Source: Collybiopsis luxurians FD-317 M1
Lineage: Eukaryota > Basidiomycota > Agaricomycetes > Agaricales > Omphalotaceae
NCBI GenBank assembly: GCA_000827265.1
Contig: KN834767.1
Location: forward strand, 471,917-535,916
Direction: 5' to 3'
DNA: 64,000 bases
In this document: positions 56,054-64,000 of the stretch, piece by piece
How the letters are laid out: each line of letters starts with the position of its first letter
Numbering within the stretch: the stretch's first letter is position 1
Position numbers and translations under genes: made by a program
Notes under the pieces: generated by a model
The model's input: only the letters and a program-made list of their open reading frames with translations
What the model was told of the DNA's origin: nothing
Database searches by the model: none

Positions 56054-57229
56054 TTAAGCACTGCTTGGATTACTGTCCTCGTCAGAGTCGTAATCGTCCT
56101 CGTCGTCTTCGTCGTTATCATCCTCGTCAGATTCATTAGCTGGCCCTGCTTGCTCCTTGGTCAAGTCCGCTGTGTCTGATAAGACTTTTAGAGAGAAAGA
56201 TCATCCAAAGGGAGACATGATACTTACCATCATCCTTCAACGGAGGGATCCCAGAAATATTGCGCAAATGCGCCGAGCTAATCCCCGGTTTGATACTTTC
56301 CAGCTTCAAGAACGCACCGGATCCATATCGGGACATATACCCATCATCCATCTCCTTGTCGAGGGCAATTTCCCACTGCAAGCCTACGGATGCCAAAATC
56401 AGCTTCGCTGTGGTGCGCAAATCAATGATATCCGCCAGAGAGTCCGAGTCTGAATCTGAATCGTTACTGAGCCCGCTACCAAAAAGCACCTTGTGTACAG
56501 CTTCGAGGTCGCTTCGAGTAACAGGACAAGCGCTGCGCTCGACGGACCTGTCATCTAGGTAAAACCAGCCAAAGGGTTTCCACCCATTTGTGCGATGCGC
56601 ACGATCCGTGTCGATATAAGTGGGGAGGGATTTAGTCGGTTCGACCGGTTTGGAGTTGATGCGGAACCCGAGGTTGTATAACCACTCGACGGAGGACCAA
56701 CGCGTTCGGTGGTGATAAAAAAAGTGAACGTCGACAGAGTGAGGAGAGTTCGGGGAGTGGATTCGTGTTATAACGTCTACATCTTAGATCTACGAGCAAC
56801 GGAGAAATTTAGTTCGGTGGTTGAAAATGAGCACAGATGATTCACCCCGTAATCCATACCTTCCTCGGCATCACAAGTGATCACAGAAAAGCCGTCTGCA
56901 ATCTTCATCCACTGTTCTTCGTCCGATTCGTCAGCAGCATCACTGAGGGCATCTTCGACCGCTTTTCGTATGTTCGCTATGTACGAGTCCATATAATCAC
57001 CTGCCATCGCTTCCATCATGTTCTCCGTCCGTTTTTCGGCTGTCAGACGGTACTTGATATAATCTTCCCAGTGCGGAGAATCGACTGGGTTGAGCAGGTT
57101 GAAGAGGACTTTGGCACGTTCGCGGTGATTTTCTGGAAGTTCAGCAGGAAGAGACATGGGCAAATGCTTCCAGGTATGGGTCTTTGCATTCTCTTCCGCA
57201 AAAGACTCGACATCCCAAGCGGGGACCAT
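56054..57229 (-). CDS. Uncharacterised protein with acidic C-terminus
   Basis: I do not recognise this protein. It starts at 57229 (MVPAWDVESFAEENAKTHTW), followed by LLNPVDSPHWEDYIKYRLTA, YIANIRKAVEDALSDAADES, SVEWLYNLGFRINSKPVEPT, WKPFGWFYLDDRSVER, LADIIDLRTTAKLILASVGL and QWEIALDKEMDDGYMSRYG. It ends in an Asp/Glu run (DEDDNDEDDEDDYDSDED). At least three exons are needed. The combination of a helical N-terminal part, a basic/aromatic centre and an acidic tail suggests a soluble, possibly nuclear protein, but this is inference only. Confidence 0.6.
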
Positions 57230-57658
57230 GGTGACAGCTGTTTGAAGTGAGCAAGAGTCAAGAGAGGTCGAGTGAAAGACGAGAAGGACAAAGTCTCAAG
57301 TGGCGTGTCATTTTATTCAAAAACCGGATAAGATAGGCAAGTCGTCTTTGAGGTGTGTAAGGGAAGATGAGTAATGACAAGGGGTAAGATAGGTGTATGA
57401 AAGAGAGATGGGTTTTGGGCTGGGCTTGGCCCGGCGCTCCCACCCAGAGATGAGGAGAGACGTAGATGGAGAGCCGCTTGTATGCACCCAGACAGAGGCC
57501 GAGGCTCCCACACAGGCGCTCGACATCTGCGGCGAGTGGGTGCCCCCAGTCAGAGGCGAGGGAATGTAATATGCATAAAAATTTCATCAAACAGATAGAG
57601 ATTAGTGTTCGGAGAGGTAGTATTAGAATATTTTACAAGTGTATACAGTTGTTTCTAG

Positions 57659-59205
57659 TTAGTCATCTAGAGAGTCTAAGTTATTGCCATTCAGGCAATC
57701 ATCAAGAAGGTCCTTGCTAATGCCAGTTTCAGTGCGAAATTTTTCCATGATGTTCCGCACTCGGTCCCAATTCTCATGGTAAACATCTGCAACTTGTGAG
57801 AGGATAATTTCTTCAAGGCGATGCCAGTAAATCAGAAAAGCCAGGGAAGTCCAGCCACCAATAGCAGCGACAACATGGGGTGGGACCCCTGCCAGTAAGA
57901 GTTCAACTGCACCGCCAATACAAAAGCTATGGCCATACATCTTGTCCAAACCAGCTTGAGACCAGATGTGGTTGACAAAGGAAAGAAAGCGTGACTTAGA
58001 CATATGTTGAGGTTTGCCGGAGTCATTGATGTAGCCAAAAAGGGAGAAACCATCAGGAACTGCAGAGTTTTTGGTCCAGTGAAGCTCGAGAGCATCGCAT
58101 GGGCATAAAGCCTTGAAATTGCTGGAGGCAATAACGTCGGCTCCAAGTTCCCTAGTGGTCTTGGTCCAAGGGATATGAAATTTGAGCTGTCAGTGTTCAT
58201 CGCGAATAAGGTAGTCGGAGAGTGAGCTGGAATGAGTAACATGAAGTTTTGGGTCAAAGGTTGAAGCAGAAGGGGTAGTCAATTCACCTGTAAAGGGTTG
58301 TTAGAGCTCAGCGACAGAAAGGAAGTACATTGAGTGGAATACCGAGTCGGCGACAGCTCCAGAAACATATAAGGGCTACTGCCCAAACTACACAGTGGAA
58401 AGGAACCTCAAAGTTGAGGGCGTTACATAGAGCAAGTAGGTGGTTGAGGGAAATAGGTGCCCAGGGGGGGCGTCTCAAGTGGGAGCCCTTAGTATTAGCT
58501 GCGCGGCATGCCAACTTCAGCCAGTCTGAGTCCTTAGGCCAAGGTGCATGGTTGAGGACATGCCATGCCCGAATGCCAGATAGCCATGTACGAATTGTAC
58601 CGCCAGGGTGTTTACCGGCATGTCTTCCCACAAAGCAAGCTAAGAGAATATCTGAAGCTGGCATTCAGTCAGCCTCTGGGATGTTCTCAGAATCACAAAA
58701 TTGCTGCCAGCGCAGGATCCCAGCAGCATAAATTGATTTCATTTGGTTAGTGATTCCTGCACCAACTAGAAGCTTGGCATTTTTGAGGAGATGTGCAGGA
58801 GTTTTAGTTAGGATATCAGATTTTTTAGCAATTGAATAAGGAGATGTCCAGGCATGTAGGCAATTTTTGGCGAGTACATGAGGTTGGAGTTGGTTGTTTA
58901 GAATAGAGGATGAGGATTTAGCTTTCCTTGAGGGAGCCGTGAACATAAGGCCACCCCAAGGAGATGCAGTGACTTGCAAAGAAGTTGTAGGAGGGGCTAG
59001 AGTGGAGGACCAGAGAGATGGTGGATGTGGCAGAGGTGGCAGAGGAGAAGGGGGAAGGGGGGAGGGAATGTGGTTGTGGAAAGCCTGAAATGGGTCGAGA
59101 GGGTTGCCTGTTGAAGATATAGGAATATTTTGAGTCACCGATGGGCACAGAACATCGGGACTTGCACAAGGATGACCCTGCACTAAGGAGTAAAGTGGGC
59201 TGCAA
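57659..59205 (-). pseudogene. Tyrosine recombinase of the YR retrotransposon (broken)
   Basis: The N-terminal SAM-like part (TPAHLLKNAKLLVGAGITNQ, AAGILRWQQFCDSENIPEAD) runs into a TGA at 58665-58667. The frame reopens as MPASDILLACFVGRHAGKHP and continues with FWSCRRLGIPLNV (first catalytic Arg region), a second TGA at 58190-58192, and YGHSFCIGGAVELLLAGVPP. The canonical box-II pattern is HxxR (GHSFRIGGA), and here the Arg codon CGT reads TGT (57920-57922). The nucleophile region AFLIYWHRLEEI keeps a Tyr. No active enzyme is expected. Confidence 0.8.
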
Positions 59206-59258
59206 TGTGAGTGAGAAATGAGGGGAGGAAACTGAAGAACTATATTTTTAAACTTTAC

Positions 59259-61875
59259 CTAAACATAGTGAAGGACATCATTTAGCTCCTTTGGGAGCTT
59301 GAATGTTAGAGGGAGTTTGCATTCCAGTGACCTAAGCTCCCTGCGCGAGAGTGGATCTGCCGGATTCTCCTCAGAGCGAACATATTCAAGTTTGGGTTGA
59401 ATGAACAGGGGACCTATGACGCCGCATGTTCAACAGACAGACATGTTAATCCAGTAATTAGGGCTGTGGGCTTTCTCCATGGCCCCAATGGTACCTTTAT
59501 TGTTGGAATGGATTAAAATGTAGATATCATGAAAACTGAGGGATTCCAGGAAGTAAATGAGTAGTTCAATGGCGACCATCTCAAGCCAACAAATATCTCA
59601 ACCTGGGATCTTCGAAGATGGTTGAAGGTGAAAGGCTGCCCATTGGTTGCCAAGAATAATGCCAATACCCCAGTCCGTCGAAGTGTCAACAAAAATGCTG
59701 AGGTCCTGTAGCAGGCCATGGGGGCAGAGTTCTCAGTAGAAAGAGGGGTTGAGGAGCTGATGGTACCACCATTGCAGCTCAGTAATAACAGCAGGGGGAG
59801 GGTATCTGCCGCCAGTCTCCTCCCAAGAGCTGCAGTAGGAAGCCATGAAATTGGAAATTGGGGGAAGATGGGAGCGTCCGTCAAAGTAGATGAACACAAT
59901 GTAGCAGAGTGTGCTGTGGATAGATTCAACTTCAGACAGGGGGGCCTGAGCATTGGCATAGGAGTCAATGAAAAGACGAATTCATTCAAGGTATTTCAAT
60001 CTCTTGTCCTCCAGTAGACTGACACATTTCTGTTTGAGATCCCATAAGAGTCCAATGAATCTTGAAATTGTGGTGAAATTGGTGTTGCCTTTATCTGGGT
60101 GCCACAGTATACTGAGGTGTTCAATAGCCTTAAGTGCGCTGCTCTTGTCATAGTGGTAAGAGCCAGATGGGAAGGGGAGATGGTAAGCTTGGAGATCGTC
60201 TTCATATTTGAGGAGAGCATCCAGAAGTTTGATGCACCAGATGTCAACTGCAGCATTAGCTATCATGCCCACATTGCTGCTGGCCGATGAGAGGCCAAAA
60301 CAGATGACCTCATCTGTGTAGAATCTCCCATCTGAGCCACAGACAACTAGGAAGGGTTTGTGATGAGGGAGTGCCAGATATGTCCTATGAAACTTTTGAA
60401 TGTCCAAGCCACATGCTTGGGTACCTGGCGGCGCATTTGCAACCTGGGTTAGGAAATTTGAGTACATGGAATTTAAGACTTTGAAATAAGTGGTAATTCA
60501 GAAGAACATCTTGCAATTTGTATAGAAGTCTAGCTAGTCTCATTGGCTTTATGAGAGCTAGCATGAATGTGACATATGAGGAAATAGTCTTGCTAATTTT
60601 GCGGACACAAGGAATTGAAAAATTGGATATGAAACCAGTTAACTTTACTGGTTTGTACCCCAATCTGCCCAGATTACAGGAGATAAGGATGAGGGAATAG
60701 GGAAGAGAACAGGGAGGTAAAGGAAAGAGAACAGGGAGGTAAAGGGAGAGAACAGGGAGAAAAGGGCTCTCCATGTTGGCTACTTTGACAGCCGTGTCAA
60801 AGCAAGTGGGAAAGAGGTCCTTCTGGATGAATGCATTGACTGAGGGTACAAGGATGCCCTGTGAGTTGCAACCTTCTTTTGAAAGGTTTCTGCAAACCCT
60901 GAACTTTGGCGGACAACCAGGAGCCTGAGTCTGTGTGGCGACAATGAGTGGAGAAACATAGAAGTGCCCTCACATGATCAAGTGCATCTCATCCTGTTCA
61001 TATGGACCTGACATGTGGCCAGCTGAAATCTCCTCTGCCAGATAATCTTGTATGACCTCAGGATGTTCATTAACTGAGGGGTGATTTGGGGTGATAACTG
61101 TCTCGTGTAGTACAGGCATGTTGCCAATTGGGAAGCCATTACGAAGATTGTGGACAAGAGTGGGGTAGAGATGGAGTAAGTTGCAAGAAGAGAGTTCAGA
61201 GTTGAAGGCGTCGGCATTGTATGGTGTGACAATGTGCTCAAAAATGTCGTTGTGTCTGGGGAAGGAGCCATGGAGTTGGGGATGGAAGTGGATAGTGTCA
61301 GAGAAGTCATGGTAGGAGAGAAATGGGGGTATCGCTAGGTCAAGGAAAATTGCTGCAAGCTCACTTTCTGCATGCCCAGGAGAAGGTGTGGTGTGAGTTG
61401 CTCCCACAGAAGGAGCATACATGGGTGTCCCAACACTGGTCTCCCCAGTTGCACGTCCCTCAAATGTTCCATCTGTAGCAAAGTCACTTCTCTGGTCCCG
61501 ACTTGACACCCAATGCCTGGCCTCTAGGGCCCATGATCCATCTTGCCCAAAGCAAGGGCCCGTGCTTGGAATCCATGTGTTGCTCTGCCGAGTGGCCTCT
61601 CTTTGCACAGCCAAGGCAGCAAGGGTCGAGAGGTGCACCCTTGTTGCCCTTAGAAAAGGGCTTGGAAGTTGAGGAAGTGGAGGGGGTGAATTTTGAGGAG
61701 GAGGAGGAGGCGGTAACAGAATGAGAAGGGAGGGAATAGACCGGTGCTGGAGGCAGTTTCTGATATTCACTCTGAATATTGATCCAAGTAATTTTGTACA
61801 TGTTGAGATTGAATGGCTTGTTGTAAAGCTGCCAGTCTCTACAGAGATCCAGCTCTCTGGGCTTCCATAGGTCAT
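59259..61875 (-). pseudogene. Reverse transcriptase / RNase H of the YR retrotransposon (broken)
   Basis: The frame overlaps the 3' end of gag and continues YPTLVHNLRNGFPIGN, NHPSVNEHPEVIQDYLAEEI, SPLIVATQTQAPG, VPSVNAFIQKDLFPTCFDTA. About 330 bp later it resumes ANAPPGTQACGLDIQKFHRT (motif A Asp), FGLSSASSNVGMIANAAVDI and KYEDDL (motif C, YxDD type). RNase H follows: FVDTSTDWGIGIILGNQW, LEMVAIELLIYF, HSNNKGTIGAM (canonical SDN, here SNN) and NPADPLSRREL. TGA codons interrupt RNase H at 59733-59735, 59598-59600 and 59430-59432. Confidence 0.8.
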
Positions 61876-62740
61876 AATACAACTCTGTTTCAGGCTGTCT
61901 CATGAAGTACAGGAAATGGTTGCGTGTCCATGTGGAACATGTGCCGTTCTCACTGTCAGGGTTGCACTCCATCTCAAAAAGATAGTAGTTCTTGGCTGCT
62001 TGTTGAAATTGTGGGTACGTGAGACCCTCATTGGGTCTCTCGGCGGTTTTTGAAATGCCAAGCTTGTCAAGAAGGTCTTTAAGAACGATGACCTCTTGTT
62101 TCATACCATCCAGAGAAACTTTGCATGTTTTGAATGAGGCCGCATGAGCGTGGATGTAAATGAGGTTCTTTTCAGTGAAAATGGGAAGGGGAAGGTAATT
62201 ATTATGCTTAGCGACTGCATATAAGCATTCCGGGATCGAGATATCTTGAGATGCAAGGTGATTATAAGATTTCTTGATGATGGGTGGCATGAACTTAGGG
62301 TTTTTTGAGGGAGGTTGATCAGGAGATTGGGTCTCGTCTCTAGGCCGTTTGTCACACTTCGATGCATCCAGACTGTTGAGATGGTGCATTGCTGTCAGGA
62401 TATAGGCTGGGAGATGCTCTTTGATGCATTCAAAGAGGGTTTTGGTGACCCTAATCTCCTTGAATTCTTCCTCAGTGATGGAAATAAGAGAGGCTGTTGG
62501 GGAAGGCGTGTCATCTGCCCTTTTATTCAGATTCTTCAGGTAGACTAAGTTGTTTGCAGCTTTGATTTCTAGGTTTCTCTGCAGTTTTCCCTCCAGAGAG
62601 AGACCTTTCAAGGCCAAAAGGAAGTGAGGCTTATGGGTGATTCTCTCTCGTCTGGTGGCCTGACGTGAGGCGGTGGTCCTGAGGAGCAATCTCGGGCAGC
62701 TGCCCACACCTTCATTGCTGTTCTGAGAGAGATCTGTCAT
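61484..62740 (-). CDS. Gag-like ORF of the YR retrotransposon
   Basis: An uninterrupted 418-codon frame. The N-terminal part is charged (LRTTASRQATRRERI, KRPRDETQSPDQPPSKNPKF). The central region is rich in aromatic and charged residues (QFQQAAKNYYLFEMECNPD, YYDLWKPRELDLCRDW), and a Ser-rich linker precedes a zinc-knuckle-like CLGCAKRGHSAEQH. The pattern is Cx2Cx4Hx4H, while classical knuckles end in Cys. It presumably packaged element RNA. It is the only element ORF that remains open end to end. Confidence 0.75.
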   Translation of the reverse strand: MTDLSQNSNEGVGSCPRLLLRTTASRQATRRERITHKPHFLLALKGLSLEGKLQRNLEIKAANNLVYLKNLNKRADDTPSPTASLISITEEEFKEIRVTKTLFECIKEHLPAYILTAMHHLNSLDASKCDKRPRDETQSPDQPPSKNPKFMPPIIKKSYNHLASQDISIPECLYAVAKHNNYLPLPIFTEKNLIYIHAHAASFKTCKVSLDGMKQEVIVLKDLLDKLGISKTAERPNEGLTYPQFQQAAKNYYLFEMECNPDSENGTCSTWTRNHFLYFMRQPETELYYDLWKPRELDLCRDWQLYNKPFNLNMYKITWINIQSEYQKLPPAPVYSLPSHSVTASSSSSKFTPSTSSTSKPFSKGNKGAPLDPCCLGCAKRGHSAEQHMDSKHGPLLWARWIMGPRGQALGVKSGPEK

Positions 62741-62787
62741 ATTGAACTGAGAAATGGGAGAGACGCAAAGAAATCAAGCTGTATACA

Positions 62788-62846
62788 GCGATGAGGGTTC
62801 AGTACGAAGTCTTAAGTGCCCGTAGGCACCTGAAAGCCCTCATCGC
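62788..62846. repeat. Nested palindrome at the 5' side of the retrotransposon
   Basis: Outer arms GCGATGAGGG (62788-62797) and CCCTCATCGC (62837-62846) are perfect reverse complements. Inside lies GTGCCCGTAGGCAC, another stem of five base pairs with a 4-base loop. It sits about 50 bp upstream of gag and may mark the element end or a structured leader. Confidence 0.7.
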
Positions 62847-63369
62847 CTCGGCCTATCATATCCTATGAGAAGCTCACACGCTCACTTCTCTCGGACTAAC
62901 CCCGAAGCGGCGACGCGTCGAACGTGTTACTTCATTAATCACGTGGATCCTTGTCACGTCGCTTGTTTCCAGTTTTCTAGCTTTTCTCTCGTTTACTGAA
63001 AAAATCAAGTCCAATTTTGATCCAGGAAATGAGGACGCGCCAACGGTGAGCTCGTTTGGATAATGACCGCAGACAGGATTGACTTGAAATTGCATCCCAA
63101 CTTCCAAGCCGTAAACAATGACTCCTTCTAAGGCGATCCTGCTTTGTACGCAAAGTTTGATTTAAATGACTACAAGTCAGGCCCATGGATACAAGTACTT
63201 GAGTCTCGACTGCACTGGTCAATCAGCTCCTTTCTTCCATCTTTATGCGTTCATAGCTGTCGTCAAAAAGGAGACCTTGGACGGAAGCCATAAAGGCTGA
63301 ACCTTTCGAATTGACTACTCCAAAGTTTCTTTCCCTTCTACGCTCACCGGTTAAATTTGTATTCCATAT
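62847..63369. other. Intergenic, promoter of the glycosyltransferase gene
   Basis: Overlapping open frames on the minus strand have no motif. A TATATATGG stretch is adjacent to the start codon. Confidence 0.4.
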
Positions 63370-64000
63370 ATGGCCGCCGTTAAGCATATGCTCTTTCACT
63401 CCCTTGCCGCTTGGGGTCCGTATTTCTGATCATTCTTCCCGCCATTATACCGAGTTCATTCGCGTTCAGGCCATAACAAACCTATGGCGGCACTGGCAGT
63501 ATTCATTACGCGAGCACGCCCAGACATTGTTATTACCATAATCACCACAGGCTCGATACATGCCAAACTCGTCAACGAACTGAAGTCAAAGTTATCGACA
63601 GAAAAATACAATTCGCTGTCACCTCGTATCAAGTACGGCAATTCCTCTTCAAAGTCCTCTACTCAACTGACCAAAAGTAAATCATTAGCGTTATCGATAT
63701 TGTGGGTCAAGACACGAATCCATTCGAGCCTCTCAAAGAATTCGCCCCTGCATATGAAGCTTTGCGCGATTCCCAACCCCTCACGTGTAAATCTTCTGGA
63801 AGGACTCTGTCCGGACTGCCATCTCCGTCTGTAGCTCTACTCGACGTAAGGGTCATCTCTCTTCGTCTGCGTTGATTGCTAACCATAAGTATAGCCCTTT
63901 GCCGCTTACGCCTACGAGTTTATCCTTTCTGTCCCCAATAAGAAAGTTCATATCATCGCATGGATCTCCGCACCTTCAGGCCCTCTTGTTGGGCTTTTCG
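63370..64000 (+). CDS. UDP-glycosyltransferase (GT1 family), 5' part
   Basis: A probable cytosolic enzyme that transfers sugar from a UDP-sugar to a small lipophilic acceptor. The first exon (63370-63415, MAAVKHMLFHSLAAWG) joins at 63470 to HNKPMAALAVFITRARPDIV, creating the GT1 N-terminal pattern AWGHxxP. It continues ITIITTGSIHAKLVNELKSK. After another intron come VIDIVGQDTNPFEPLKEFAP, AYEALRDSQPLTC and, after a third, FAAYAYEFILSVPNKKVHII and WISAPSGPLVGLF. The arrangement fits agaricomycete UGTs. The gene runs off the window, so the donor-binding C-terminal domain is not visible. Confidence 0.82.

Larger units (their letters stand above)
57600..62790 (-). mobile_element. Degenerate tyrosine-recombinase (DIRS/Ngaro-like) retrotransposon
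   Basis: The order on the minus strand is gag with a zinc knuckle, reverse transcriptase, RNase H, tyrosine recombinase. No DDE integrase or protease was seen. The order RT-RH-YR defines the DIRS/Ngaro class. At least five in-frame TGA codons, a changed catalytic Arg in the YR, a changed Asp in RNase H and an insertion in the RT show it is dead. I did not find the terminal split repeats, so the limits are approximate. Confidence 0.8.

Overview
The window is nuclear DNA of a filamentous basidiomycete, most likely a wood- or litter-decaying agaricomycete. Genes are split by many short introns of about 45-80 nt with GT..AG ends. Housekeeping genes are of eukaryotic type: eIF3 subunit L, an NSUN5/Rcm1 rRNA methyltransferase, a farnesylatable DnaJ and a complex I subunit. 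The accessory content is typical of Agaricomycetes: GMC-type aryl-alcohol oxidases, secreted proteins, 7-TM proteins and a tyrosine-recombinase retrotransposon. All coordinates and splice sites were read by eye and no search was run. Exon ends are most reliable where a conserved motif forces the reading frame.

Layout. 1-3.17 kb: no recognisable gene. 3.17-8.5 kb: housekeeping block with NSUN5/Rcm1 (-), a divergent Ydj1-like DnaJ (+) and a convergent NDUFB10-like complex I subunit (-). 8.6-11.7 kb: aryl-alcohol-oxidase-like gene, copy A (-). 11.7-15.6 kb: a small secreted barwin/expansin-like protein, a solo-LTR-like repeat and degenerate repeats. 15.6-19.7 kb: copy B (+) and the 3' end of eIF3L, together one arm of a ~4 kb inverted segmental duplication. 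19.2-23.6 kb: eIF3L and a rhodopsin-like membrane protein (both -). 24.7-27.6 kb: a small secreted protein, a terminal-inverted-repeat element carrying telomere-like repeats, and a DUF1295 reductase-like gene (+). 28.0-39.2 kb: a head-to-tail array of four oxidase genes, copies C, D, E and F (all -). 40.5-43.6 kb: a solo-LTR-like repeat, a 7-TM protein and a TIR element. 43.9-47.9 kb: the second arm of the inverted duplication, with a broken eIF3L tail and oxidase copy G, a pseudogene. 50.2-52.65 kb: copy H (-). 53.0-57.2 kb: a SAM methyltransferase, a secreted repeat protein and an uncharacterised acidic protein. 57.6-62.8 kb: a decayed tyrosine-recombinase retrotransposon with gag, RT, RNase H and YR. 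63.4 kb to the window end: the 5' part of a UDP-glycosyltransferase.

The dominant feature is the family of eight related secreted GMC flavoproteins (A-H), seven apparently intact and one dead. Their products would be secreted FAD alcohol oxidases or dehydrogenases of the AA3_2 type, which supply H2O2 or recycle aromatic alcohols during lignocellulose attack. Duplication history can be read from passengers. Fragments of the DUF1295 gene tail sit beside copies A, D and E, and an eIF3L tail sits beside copy G. These show that A came out of the C-F array and that the G arm was copied from the B arm. No CRISPR array, rRNA or confident tRNA gene was seen.
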